Shown here in pieces: positions 17,212 through 26,207 of a DNA stretch of 64,000 bases. A model generated the notes under the pieces. It saw nothing but the letters and a program-made list of their open reading frames with translations, was not told the DNA's origin and searched no databases. The stretch comes from Paludibacter sp963678465 (GTDB lineage Bacteria > Bacteroidota > Bacteroidia > Bacteroidales > Paludibacteraceae), in assembly GCA_963678465.1 (NCBI GenBank), contig OY782858.1:310001-374000 (forward strand). The letters are read 5' to 3'. How positions within the stretch are numbered: position 1 is the stretch's first letter; each line of letters begins with the position of its first letter. The position numbers and the translations under genes were made by a program.

Positions 17212-18423
17212 TTACGAAATAAGTCCCAGCATTTTGCTTCGTGCCAACATACACGCTCCAACCACGCCGGCTCTGTCACCAAGCTTACTCAATTTTATGG
17301 CCGTGTCTTTGCTAACCAAATTCAAAGAGTACTTCTTAATCGCACTTTTTATCGGCAAAAGCAGATAATCGCCTGTCTGTGCAACCGCGCCACCAATAAT
17401 TACCAATTCGGGGTTAAAGAGATTAATGAGTCCTGCAATATGTTTCCCCAGCGTATTTCCTACTTCTTCAATCAATTCTATAGCAAGCATATCATCCTTC
17501 AGCGCAGCCTCCAATATATCTTCTTGAATAATCGTATCGCCTTTTTTTAATCTCTTATCCAAAATAGTAGAATTCCCATCGGCCACTTTTTCCATAAATT
17601 TTCGATAAATATAGGAGCCAGATGCCTCAGTTTCGAGACAACCTTTTTTACCACAATGACAGATTACTTCGTTGTCGAAAACGCCTAAATGACCAAACTC
17701 TCCCGAAAAACCAGATTTCCCATAATATAGTTTCCCATCGGTAATGATTCCTAATCCTAAACCCCAACTAATATTGACAAAAAGAATATTTTTTTCGCCT
17801 TTTACTACCCCATTCATAAATTCTCCATAAGCCATCGAACGTGAGTCATTATCAATAGTAACATTAATGCCTAATCGTTCCTGAAAAATTTCTGTTAGAG
17901 GTCGTTCATTGAAAAAGTAAGAACTGTAACTGTGACCAGTTTCAGTGTTTACTCGTCCGGAAATGTTAATGCCAATACTCAGTATTTTAGATTTTTGTAC
18001 TGTAAGCTTGCTTACGAATTCGTTAATTATTTCGCATAACTTGTCAAAGCTATCCTGTGTGTTTTCGTAATTAAAAGGAATGCTGTATTTTGAATCAATA
18101 ATTTCTCCTTTAAAGTTGATGAGAGCGATGTTAATACGAAATCGCTTCAAATCTACACCTAAAAAATATCCAGAATCAGGATTAAGACCATAAATATTGG
18201 GTCGTCGTCCCCCATTGGTCTCTTGCTTTCCAAAGTCTAATACAAAACCCTCTTCAATCAACTCACCCACAAGTTTAGTAATTGTTGGTACGCTCAATTC
18301 CATTTCTTTGCCAAGATCAGCCAAAGTATTTTCTCCATTATTGATATAATATCGTATAATATTAATTTTTAATTGGGCATTCTTGGAACCTAATTCAATT
18401 TCTTCAATAAATGTGTGCTTCAT
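17212..18423 (-). CDS. ROK-family transcriptional repressor (NagC/Mlc-like)
   Basis: The 403-residue protein has an N-terminal winged-helix domain (about residues 15-75, with LSVPTITKLVGELIEEGFV) and a C-terminal sugar-binding ROK domain. The ROK zinc motif is present as CHCGKKGCLETEASG, and GIGINISGRVN- and AGLINLFNPELVIIGG-type motifs are recognisable. NagC/Mlc relatives release DNA on binding a sugar or sugar phosphate. Divergent placement from the plus-strand island, with a 760-base gap between them, makes it the likely local regulator; no SusR, HTCS or ECF sigma gene is present in the island. Confidence 0.85.
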   Translation of the reverse strand: MKHTFIEEIELGSKNAQLKINIIRYYINNGENTLADLGKEMELSVPTITKLVGELIEEGFVLDFGKQETNGGRRPNIYGLNPDSGYFLGVDLKRFRINIALINFKGEIIDSKYSIPFNYENTQDSFDKLCEIINEFVSKLTVQKSKILSIGINISGRVNTETGHSYSSYFFNERPLTEIFQERLGINVTIDNDSRSMAYGEFMNGVVKGEKNILFVNISWGLGLGIITDGKLYYGKSGFSGEFGHLGVFDNEVICHCGKKGCLETEASGSYIYRKFMEKVADGNSTILDKRLKKGDTIIQEDILEAALKDDMLAIELIEEVGNTLGKHIAGLINLFNPELVIIGGAVAQTGDYLLLPIKSAIKKYSLNLVSKDTAIKLSKLGDRAGVVGACMLARSKMLGLIS

Positions 18424-18450
18424 GGCAAATAATTTTATTTAATTCACGTG

Positions 18451-18480
18451 CAAATATAGTCTTTTTTACAAAAACAACAA
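18451..18480 (-). promoter_or_regulatory. Promoter of the ROK-permease operon
   Basis: On the minus strand, TTG (18480-18478), a 19-base spacer and TATATTTG (18458-18451) match the Bacteroidota consensus exactly. The ROK start codon lies 28 bases downstream. Confidence 0.8.
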
Positions 18481-18812
18481 TATATAAAAAATGACGAATG
18501 CTAAAATTATACTTTTGAAAATAAATGATAGTATTCAAGATTGAACATAATTATGACAAGCATTTTGTGTATGATTATCAAACTTTATGGAGAATATAAA
18601 GGGGAAACAAAAACAAAGAATTAGATATAATTGATTGTAATAAAATGAGATAGATACTTCTGTAATCTGGTAGTGTCATGTTTATATTTGTATGCTTATA
18701 ATCACTTATGGCTAACAGGAGATAATTTCTAAATTAAATAAAGAAACTAAATAAAAAAACAATGAATAAAATGCGTCGCAATTTATAAAATATAATAACA
18801 ATATATATATAA

Positions 18813-18840
18813 TTATTAATATATTTTATTTATATTTGCG
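18813..18840 (+). promoter_or_regulatory. Promoter element upstream of the sugar porter, shared with 21926-21953
   Basis: The 28 bases end in TTTATTTATATTTGCG, containing the -7 motif TATATTTG (18831-18838). They match 25 of 28 positions of the element at 21926-21953 in front of the second DUF4434 gene. No ideal TTG is present at -33, so activation or another sigma factor may be needed. Confidence 0.6.
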
Positions 18841-19183
18841 CAATCAAAAATGAACAATTGCTGAATTTAAAGAATACAACACTGATTTGCTGAAGCAATA
18901 TTTTTTCTCGATTAAAATGCTAATCAGTTTTTCAAATATGATTCGTAGGACTTGAATATAAATAGATAATCATTGTTGTGATTTTATTGTCCCTAGGATA
19001 TTGGCGTTTTTTCTCTCTCTATGTTTTAGATATACTGATAGTTATATTGGAGGGGGAATTGATTCATATTTGAATTTTACGATTGATATATACCATAAGG
19101 TAGATAGCCTAATGCTGATATATTAAAATTAGTTTTGACTCATGATTCGAATTACTAATTAAAAAATCTACAATACTTCATAT

Positions 19184-20602
19184 ATGAAAAAATCATCAAT
19201 AAACTTGAGATATGTTGTTTTTTTGTCAGCTGTTGCAGCCTTGGGTGGGTTTCTATTTGGCTATGATGCGGCGGTAATATCTGGCACAATTGCGCAAGTT
19301 AGCGCTGTGTTTGATTTAAACTCATTACAACAAGGCTGGTATGTTGGCAGTGCACTTGCAGGATCAATTCTGGGTGTATCGTTTGCAGGTATTCTGAGTG
19401 ATAAAATTGGAAGAAAAAAAACTATGATTTTTTCGGCTGTCTTATTCTCAGTTTCGGCCATTGGCTGTGCTGTTTGTAACACTTACGATGAACTGGTTGC
19501 TTATCGGATTATTGGTGGTATTGGTATTGGCGTAGCATCAATTGTATCACCACTTTACATTTCAGAAATTGCAATCACTTCCTGTCGTGGTCGCCTGGTA
19601 TCCTTATATCAACTGGCAATTACTGTTGGATTTTTAGGTGCTTTTATAATAAATTACCTACTACTGCATTATTCTAATAACGGAGCAAGTGAAATCACAA
19701 ATCCATTTCTACGTAATATTTTTTTTACACATAGTTGGAAAGCTATGTTGGGAGCAGAGGCAATTCCAGCCATTGTTTTTTTCTTTGTAATTTTTAGTAT
19801 TCCAGAAAGTCCTCGCTGGTTAATTCTGAAAGAACAATATCAACCGGCACTTAATATTTTACACAAAATATATCAAAATACATCCCAAGCAGCAGCAGAG
19901 CTAAATCAAATACAACTATCAACCCTTCTCAATCCTGAGAAAGTTGATTTGAAATTACTTGCCAACCCGAGAAATTCAAAGCCTATTATAATCGGAGTTA
20001 GTATCGCCATTTTAGGTCAGTTTATGGGGGTAAATGCTGTTCTTTATTACGGTCCTACCATATTTCAGAGTAGCGGGCTATCGGGCAACGATTCCCTTTT
20101 TTATCAAGTACTTGTAGGATTGGTGAATGTAGTCACTACCATAATTGCACTCATCATTATTGACAAAGTGGGTCGAAAAAAATTAGTCTATTTTGGAGTA
20201 ACTGGAATGATAGTTGCACTTTTGTTAATAGGAACCTTATTTGTTTCAAATATACATACTCCAACCTCTGAATTGTTACTTCTAATAGGCTTTTTGTCCT
20301 ATGTCTTTTTCTGTGCCATCTCCATCTGTGCAGTTATTTGGGTGCTGTTGTCTGAAATGTATCCAACGAAAATACGTGGCGTTGCTATGTCAATTGCTGG
20401 TTTTTCACTTTGGGTAGGTACATTTCTAATTGGCCAGCTCACGCCTTGGATGCTTGAGAACCTTAGTCCAGGAGGTACTTTTTATCTTTTTGGAGTCATG
20501 TGCATTCCGTATTTACTAATCGTATGGAAACTTATACCAGAAACAGCTGGGAAATCGCTTGAAGAAATTGAACATATCTGGGATAATAATAAGAAAATAT
20601 AA
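19184..20602 (+). CDS. MFS sugar porter (XylE/GLUT-type)
   Basis: The 472-residue 12-helix permease has sugar-porter signatures: GGFLFGYDAAVISG near the N-terminus, DKIGRKKTMIFSA, PESPRWLILK in the central loop, and DKVGRKKLVYFGV and IPETAGKSLEEIE at the C-terminus. These proteins import monosaccharides by proton symport. It is the first gene of the plus-strand arm and probably imports the sugar released by the locus; which sugar is not clear. Confidence 0.9.
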   Translation: MKKSSINLRYVVFLSAVAALGGFLFGYDAAVISGTIAQVSAVFDLNSLQQGWYVGSALAGSILGVSFAGILSDKIGRKKTMIFSAVLFSVSAIGCAVCNTYDELVAYRIIGGIGIGVASIVSPLYISEIAITSCRGRLVSLYQLAITVGFLGAFIINYLLLHYSNNGASEITNPFLRNIFFTHSWKAMLGAEAIPAIVFFFVIFSIPESPRWLILKEQYQPALNILHKIYQNTSQAAAELNQIQLSTLLNPEKVDLKLLANPRNSKPIIIGVSIAILGQFMGVNAVLYYGPTIFQSSGLSGNDSLFYQVLVGLVNVVTTIIALIIIDKVGRKKLVYFGVTGMIVALLLIGTLFVSNIHTPTSELLLLIGFLSYVFFCAISICAVIWVLLSEMYPTKIRGVAMSIAGFSLWVGTFLIGQLTPWMLENLSPGGTFYLFGVMCIPYLLIVWKLIPETAGKSLEEIEHIWDNNKKI

Positions 20603-20615
20603 TTCGAAATTTGCT

Positions 20616-21701
20616 ATGAATAATCAGAGAAGAAATTTTTTAAAAGGAGCGTTGGTCGCTTCGGCTATGGTTGCAAGCGAAAAACTACTATCGGCAAAGC
20701 AATCCATACAAAAAGGCAAGTTGGCTTTTGAATCTTCATTAGAAAATGATTTTTCAACACCCCAAGTGATGAAAGGAATGCCTATTCATGCAACCTTTCT
20801 CGATGAGGTAAGTTGGGATATTCCACATCAAAACTGGGGTGTGAAAGATTGGGACAAAGATTTTCAAGCGATGAAAAGAATCGGCATTAATACTGTGGTA
20901 ATGATTCGCTCAGGACTTGGACAATGGATTGCATCACCGTTTCAATCTATCTTAAAAACTGAAAATGTATATTATCCTCCGGTTGATTTGGTGGAAATGT
21001 TTTTAACCTTGGCGGATAAACACAGAATGGCATTCTATTTCGGAATGTATGATTCTGGGAAATACTGGATTGAAGGACAATTTCAGAAAGAAATTGATTT
21101 GAATTTGCGTTTGATCGATGAAGTTTGGTTAAAATATGGTCACCACAAATCATTCCAGGGCTGGTATTTATCGCAAGAAATAAGTAGACGAACTAAGAAT
21201 ATGTCTAAGATTTATGCACAGGTTGGCAAGCACGCAAAAGATGTTTCGGGTAATTTGACCACACTTATATCGCCATATATTCACGGAGTTAAAACCGATC
21301 AGGTAATGCTAAGTGGTGATAAGGCGCTTTCGACTAAGGAACACGAAGAAGAATGGGATGAAATTCTGAGCAATGTTCAGGGAGCTGTTGATATAATGGC
21401 TTTTCAGGATGGGCAAGTGGATTATCGTGAGCTTTATGATTACTTAGTTGTAAATAAAAAACTTGCCGATCGATACAATATGAAATGTTGGACTAATATT
21501 GAGTCATTCGATAGGGACATGCCAATTCGATTTTTACCCATAAAATGGGAGAAACTTTTATTGAAACTTGAATCGGCACGTAGGGCAGGAATGGAAGACG
21601 CCATTACTTTTGAATTTTCACATTTCATGAGTCCCAATTCTACTTATCTGCAAGCAGGACATTTATATGAGCGTTATCGCGAACATTTCAAAATTAAGTA
21701 A
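20616..21701 (+). CDS. Exported DUF4434-type (TIM-barrel) protein with Tat-like signal
   Basis: The start at 20616 gives 361 residues with a twin-arginine leader (QRRNFLKGALVASAMVAS), so export folded to the periplasm is likely. The mature part begins ATFLDEVSWDIPHQNWG and is clearly homologous to the next gene along its whole length, including FDRDMPIRFLPIKWEKL and TFEFSHFMSP. I associate this pattern with DUF4434, a glycoside-hydrolase-like barrel of unknown activity. It starts 13 bases after the porter stop. The track start at 20559 lies inside the porter. Confidence 0.75.
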   Translation: MNNQRRNFLKGALVASAMVASEKLLSAKQSIQKGKLAFESSLENDFSTPQVMKGMPIHATFLDEVSWDIPHQNWGVKDWDKDFQAMKRIGINTVVMIRSGLGQWIASPFQSILKTENVYYPPVDLVEMFLTLADKHRMAFYFGMYDSGKYWIEGQFQKEIDLNLRLIDEVWLKYGHHKSFQGWYLSQEISRRTKNMSKIYAQVGKHAKDVSGNLTTLISPYIHGVKTDQVMLSGDKALSTKEHEEEWDEILSNVQGAVDIMAFQDGQVDYRELYDYLVVNKKLADRYNMKCWTNIESFDRDMPIRFLPIKWEKLLLKLESARRAGMEDAITFEFSHFMSPNSTYLQAGHLYERYREHFKIK

Positions 21702-22033
21702 AGGGAATTTTCTAAATATCTTCAACGTGCATTTTAATAAGAGAAACTTATGTTTTACTAAAGATTTTTATATTGAAAGGCTAAATTGAAATAGTTGTGT
21801 ATTGTGAAAATATATATGTTCTGTTATGCTACTCCACTATCTGTAAACTTTAATATGAATGTTTAAAACAAGTATACTTATGTTATAAAGCATATTCGTA
21901 AATTTTAATGACTAATTGTGTTTAGTTATTAAATAATTTTATTTATATTTGCGTTGTTTTTAAACGCAAGACATTATAACCGCTATTGTAATCAAATTAT
22001 CTGCAGATTACACTGGCATACAAATAAAAGCAT
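21702..22033. other. Intergenic region with second copy of the shared promoter element
   Basis: The 332 AT-rich bases contain no supported gene. The only clear signal is the 28-base element at 21926-21953. A short TGTAATC/GATTACA inverted repeat lies in the following leader (about 21987-22010). Confidence 0.5.
21926..21953 (+). promoter_or_regulatory. Promoter element upstream of second DUF4434 gene, shared with 18813-18840
   Basis: It contains TATATTTG at 21944-21951 and matches 25 of 28 positions of the element before the sugar porter, including an 18-base identical run. It probably makes the second DUF4434 gene the start of its own transcript under the same control. Confidence 0.6.
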
Positions 22034-22984
22034 ATGAAAATAAAAGCAACATTTCTCGACGAAATAAGCCACGACATACCACATCAAAATTGGGGTGAAA
22101 AAGAATGGGATGAAGATTTCGCTAATATGAAATCAGTAGGCATCGAAATGGTAGTGTTGATTAGATCAGGATATAAACGTTGGCAAACCTTGCCCTCGAA
22201 AGTGTTAATTGAAAAAGAAAGATGCTTCACTCCACCAATCGATTTAGTTGAATTGTTTTTGAAGCTTAGCGATAAGCATGGCATGAAGTTTTTTTTAGGA
22301 TTATATGATTCAGGAAGGTATTGGACAGATGAGAACTTCTGGACTAACGGAAATTACCAACGAGAAGTTGAAGTAAATAAAGCATTGATTGATGAAGTAT
22401 GGCAAAAATATGGTCATTTTAATTCATTTTCGGGCTGGTATCTTTCTCAAGAATGCAGCAGGAATAATGGGAAGATAATTGAAATGTTTGCTACGCTCGG
22501 ACAGTATTGTAAAAAAGTATCGGGTGGATTGCCGACATTAATTTCGCCTTATATTGACGGAAAGAAAAATATTAGTCAATACACTACTGAAACAACAAAA
22601 GCTGATAGTATAACTTTACAAAGTCACGAAAGCGAATGGGATGAAATTTTCAAAGGAATAGCAGGTTCTGTAGATATTGTAGCATTTCAAGATGGCCATG
22701 TAGACTTGGACGAATTAGTTGATTTTTTGAGAATTAATAAGAAGCTATGTGATAGACACGGATTGGAATGTTGGACAAATTCTGAGACTTTCGACCGTGA
22801 TATGCCGATTAAGTTTTTACCGATTAAATGGGAGAAATTAAAACTCAAATTAGAATTGGCTTCACAAGCAGGCATCGAGAATGCAATCACTTTTGAATTC
22901 TCGCATTTCATGAGTCCCCAATCAATGTATATTTCTGCGGGACATTTGTATAATAGGTATAAAGAGTATATAATGGCTCCCTAA
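22034..22984 (+). CDS. Cytoplasmic DUF4434-type (TIM-barrel) paralogue
   Basis: The 316-residue protein is a paralogue of the preceding gene, with shared ATFLDEISHDIPHQNWG, LYDSGRYWTDENFW, GWYLSQECSRN, FDRDMPIKFLPIKWEKL and FEFSHFMSP. It has no signal peptide: the frame has a stop (TAA at 22025-22027) shortly upstream of the ATG, so no longer form exists. It would therefore act in the cytoplasm, while its twin is exported. Activity unknown; acidic and aromatic residues conserved between the two are candidate active-site positions. Confidence 0.75.
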   Translation: MKIKATFLDEISHDIPHQNWGEKEWDEDFANMKSVGIEMVVLIRSGYKRWQTLPSKVLIEKERCFTPPIDLVELFLKLSDKHGMKFFLGLYDSGRYWTDENFWTNGNYQREVEVNKALIDEVWQKYGHFNSFSGWYLSQECSRNNGKIIEMFATLGQYCKKVSGGLPTLISPYIDGKKNISQYTTETTKADSITLQSHESEWDEIFKGIAGSVDIVAFQDGHVDLDELVDFLRINKKLCDRHGLECWTNSETFDRDMPIKFLPIKWEKLKLKLELASQAGIENAITFEFSHFMSPQSMYISAGHLYNRYKEYIMAP

Positions 22985-23096
22985 TCCCCTAAAGGGGGAA
23001 TTTAAGACTCTTATACTTAAATATTGAAATTGATTTTTTTAGATAATAATCATTAATCGCTTTCTTATTCCCCCTTTAGGGGGTTAGGGGGCAAGT
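22984..23096. repeat. Pair of CCCCTAAAGGGG-type palindromic repeats
   Basis: The gap between the second DUF4434 gene and the epimerase holds CCCCTAAAGGGGGAAT at about 22985-23000 and its inverted partner ATTCCCCCTTTAGGGGG at about 23070-23086. The two can pair with each other, and each core is itself palindromic. The same core occurs at about 47810-47821 after mutB. This looks like a dispersed intergenic repeat. Confidence 0.65.
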
Positions 23097-23107
23097 TTTT
23101 TTACTTT

Positions 23108-24277
23108 ATGGATTTCAAAAAATTAGCAGAACAATATAAAGGGGAATTATTCAATAATATAATCCCTTTTTGGCTCGAAAATTCTCAGGATAACGAATTC
23201 GGAGGATATTTCAGCTGCCTTGATAGAGAAGGCGAAGTATATGACACCGATAAATTTGTTTGGTTACAGGGTCGTGAAGTTTGGATGTTTGCCATGCTTT
23301 ACAATAGGGTGGAAAAACGCCAAGAATGGCTGGATTGCGCCATACAGGGCGCTGAATTTCTAAAAAAACATGGACACGATGGCGATTACAACTGGTATTT
23401 TTCATTAACTCGTGAAGGAAAACCATTGATCGACCCGTACAATATTTTCTCCTACACATTTGCCACAATGGCTTTTGGACAATTAAGTCTAGCTACCGGA
23501 AATAAGGAATATGAGCAGATTGCAAAAATTACATTTGATAAAGTATTATCAAAGATAGAAAATCCGAAAGGGAAATGGGAAAAATCGCATGCAGGGACGC
23601 GCGAATTGAAGAATTTCGCTTTGCCAATGATTTTGTGTAATTTATCATTGGAGATAGAACATTTATTGGAGAAAGATTTTCTGCAACAAACCATTGATAA
23701 CTGTATTCACGAAGTAATGGAAGTTTTCTATCAGCCTGAATTAGGGATTATCGTCGAAAATGTTACTTTGAATGGAGCGCTTTCCGACACTTTTGATGGA
23801 CGGCTTGTAAATCCAGGACATGCAATTGAGGCTATGTGGTTTATTATGGATCTGGGCGAAAGATTGAATCGTCCTGAATTGGTACAAAAAGCAACAGAAA
23901 TTGCCCTGAACATGCTAAAGTATGGTTGGGACGATAAACACGGTGGAATTTTCTACTTTTTAGATAGAAAGGGTTACCCTCCTCAGCAATTAGAATGGGA
24001 TCAGAAACTCTGGTGGGTTCATATTGAAACTTTAATAACTCTAATAAAGGGCTATCAGTTAACTGGTTCGAAAGAATGCCTGACTTGGTTTAATAAAATA
24101 CACGAATATACTTGGACACATTTTAAAGATAGTGAATATCCAGAATGGTTCGGATACCTCAATCGGCAGGGTGAGGTACTATTAAACTTAAAGGGCGGAA
24201 AATGGAAAGGATGTTTCCATGTACCAAGAGGAATGTATCAATGTTGGAAAACTTTGGAAAAAATAGCTAATAAATAG
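23108..24277 (+). CDS. AGE-family epimerase (N-acylglucosamine 2-epimerase-like)
   Basis: The 389-residue protein has the alpha/alpha-barrel pattern of the family: FVWLQGREVWMFAMLYNRV, DPYNIFSYTFATMAFGQL, NPGHAIEAMWF and DQKLWWVHIETL; the histidines in the last two are the usual catalytic pair. Length fits both N-acylglucosamine 2-epimerase (GlcNAc to ManNAc) and cellobiose/mannose 2-epimerases. Placement in an amino-sugar-flavoured locus favours the first, but this is inference. No signal peptide, so cytoplasmic. Confidence 0.8.
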   Translation: MDFKKLAEQYKGELFNNIIPFWLENSQDNEFGGYFSCLDREGEVYDTDKFVWLQGREVWMFAMLYNRVEKRQEWLDCAIQGAEFLKKHGHDGDYNWYFSLTREGKPLIDPYNIFSYTFATMAFGQLSLATGNKEYEQIAKITFDKVLSKIENPKGKWEKSHAGTRELKNFALPMILCNLSLEIEHLLEKDFLQQTIDNCIHEVMEVFYQPELGIIVENVTLNGALSDTFDGRLVNPGHAIEAMWFIMDLGERLNRPELVQKATEIALNMLKYGWDDKHGGIFYFLDRKGYPPQQLEWDQKLWWVHIETLITLIKGYQLTGSKECLTWFNKIHEYTWTHFKDSEYPEWFGYLNRQGEVLLNLKGGKWKGCFHVPRGMYQCWKTLEKIANK

Positions 24278-24297
24278 AATTCGACTTAACACGCGCA

Positions 24298-26166
24298 ATG
24301 AAAAAAATTATTCTTTCTGCATTTTGGCTTTTAGGGCTACAACTTTGTATTGCTACTGTAATTAAAACAGACGTTTTAATTATTGGTGGCGGTGCAAGTG
24401 GTACAACTGCTGGTATTCAGTCGGCCCGTCAAGGAGTAAAAACCATAATTACTGAAGAAAGCAGTTGGTTAGGTGGCATGCTGACTTCGGCTGGTGTGAG
24501 TGCTATAGATGGAAACCACAAAATGCCGGGCGGACTATGGGGTGAATTTCGTGATAGTTTGGCTCTACGTTACGGTGGATTAGAAAAGTTAGCAACAGGC
24601 TGGGTAAGTAATACCCTTTTTGAACCATCAGTAGGTGCTAAAATATTTGCAAACATCTGTAGCAAGGAAAAAAATCTAAAAGTAGAAATGCAAACGAGCT
24701 TTGTTTCTGCAAAGCAAAGTTCTAAGGGGTGGACTGTTGTCTTACAAAAAAAGAAGCATAAGATTATTGTCAAAGCAAAAGTATTAATTGATGCTACTGA
24801 ACTTGGTGATGTTGCCAAAGCGTGTGGCGTAAAATACGATATAGGGATGGATGCACGGAGTTATAGTGGTGAAGATATTGCTGGCGAAAAATCCAATAAT
24901 ATTGTACAAGATTTGACTTATGTGATGATTTTAAAGGACTATGGTAAAAATGCTGATAAAACAATTGCAAAACCAGTCAGCTATGATCCAAGTCAATTTT
25001 ATTGTGCTTGTAAAACCGAGAAATGCATAGATCCCAAAGAAGATAAGCGCGTATGGGATTGCGATAAAATGCTGGCATACGGCAAATTGCCAAATAATAA
25101 ATACATGATCAATTGGCCAATAGAAGGGAACGACTATTATATCAATTTGGTTGAAATGACAGACGTTGAACGCACAAAGGCTTTGCAAAAAGCCAAAGAT
25201 TTCTCATTGTCATTTCTTTATTACATTCAACAAGAGTTGGGTTACAAGCATCTGGGACTTGCGGACGATGAATTCCCAACAACCGATAAATTCCCATTTA
25301 TTCCATATCATCGTGAGTCGAGACGCATTCATGGAAAAGTACGTTTCACAGTTAACGATGTAGCAAAACCATACGATCAAGTTCAAAGCTTATACCGCAC
25401 TGGTATTGCAGTTGGTGATTATCCAGTCGATCACCATCACACTCGTTATCCAAACTGGCAGGATCTTCCGGATTTACATTTCTATCCGGTTCCGTCTTAT
25501 TCATTACCACTTGGCACACTCATTCCACTGGGAGTTGAGAATTTAATTGTTGCTGAAAAGTCTATATCAGTTAGTAATTTAGTAAATGGAACGACTCGCC
25601 TTCAACCGGTAGTGTTGCAAATTGGTCAAGCTGCCGGTGCCTTAGCAGCATTGGCTGTAAAAGAAAAAGTGAAGGTCTCCGAAGTACAAGTGCGTGATGT
25701 ACAGAAAGAAATACTAAATGCAAAAGGCTATATTATGCCTTATTTGGATTTAACAGTTTCAGACAGACACTTTAAAGCTATTCAACGGATAGGGGCAACA
25801 GGTATCTTGCGTGGTGAAGGAAAAAATGTCGGTTGGAGTAATCAAACTTGGTTTAATGCGGATAGTTTGGTGTTGACAGATGAGCTAACAATCGGAATTC
25901 AAGAATTTTGTGGAATGAACATTCAATTATCAGATAAAACACTGAATATAAAACAAAGTAGAGAGCTAATTAACAGTTTGGCGAATCATTTTAAAATAAA
26001 TGAACTCACTACTGAGCAATTCAAATCCGATTGGGTAGAATTAGGATTAAACGATTTCGAATTAAATAGACCCATAACTCGAAAAGAGCTTTCGGTAATT
26101 ATAGATAATTATATTCCGATTTTCAATTTAAAAAGGGTAGATGTCACAGGAAAGTTCATCAACTAA
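24298..26166 (+). CDS. Secreted FAD-dependent oxidoreductase
   Basis: The 622-residue protein has a signal peptide (residues 1 to about 20) and then the dinucleotide-binding motif DVLIIGGGASGTTAGIQSARQG, followed by SWLGGMLTSAGVSAIDG and ATELGDVAKACGVKYD. This is the FAD-dependent oxidoreductase family common in Bacteroidetes PULs. A C-terminal region of about 130 residues lies outside the flavin fold. It likely oxidises or isomerises a sugar in the periplasm. The substrate is unknown. Confidence 0.8.
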   Translation: MKKIILSAFWLLGLQLCIATVIKTDVLIIGGGASGTTAGIQSARQGVKTIITEESSWLGGMLTSAGVSAIDGNHKMPGGLWGEFRDSLALRYGGLEKLATGWVSNTLFEPSVGAKIFANICSKEKNLKVEMQTSFVSAKQSSKGWTVVLQKKKHKIIVKAKVLIDATELGDVAKACGVKYDIGMDARSYSGEDIAGEKSNNIVQDLTYVMILKDYGKNADKTIAKPVSYDPSQFYCACKTEKCIDPKEDKRVWDCDKMLAYGKLPNNKYMINWPIEGNDYYINLVEMTDVERTKALQKAKDFSLSFLYYIQQELGYKHLGLADDEFPTTDKFPFIPYHRESRRIHGKVRFTVNDVAKPYDQVQSLYRTGIAVGDYPVDHHHTRYPNWQDLPDLHFYPVPSYSLPLGTLIPLGVENLIVAEKSISVSNLVNGTTRLQPVVLQIGQAAGALAALAVKEKVKVSEVQVRDVQKEILNAKGYIMPYLDLTVSDRHFKAIQRIGATGILRGEGKNVGWSNQTWFNADSLVLTDELTIGIQEFCGMNIQLSDKTLNIKQSRELINSLANHFKINELTTEQFKSDWVELGLNDFELNRPITRKELSVIIDNYIPIFNLKRVDVTGKFIN

Positions 26167-26207
26167 AATTTCTTATAATTATTAATACTAACGAAAAAGA
26201 TATTATT

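Larger units (their letters stand above)
18424..19183. other. AT-rich divergent regulatory region of the catabolic island
   Basis: The 760 bases between the ROK gene and the sugar porter contain no convincing gene. The region holds the minus-strand ROK promoter (18451-18480), a TATATTTG at 18683-18690 and the porter promoter element at 18813-18840. The last leaves a 5' untranslated region of roughly 340 bases. I could not identify a riboswitch or a clear operator palindrome. Confidence 0.6.

Noticed and set aside
17179..17550. Plus-strand 123-residue gene
   Set aside because: It lies mainly antisense to the end of the ROK gene and its composition is random-like.
18885..18915. Terminator or attenuator in the sugar porter leader
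   Set aside because: TTGCT-GA-AGCAA followed by T residues has only a 5-bp stem with a 2-base loop, too weak to claim.
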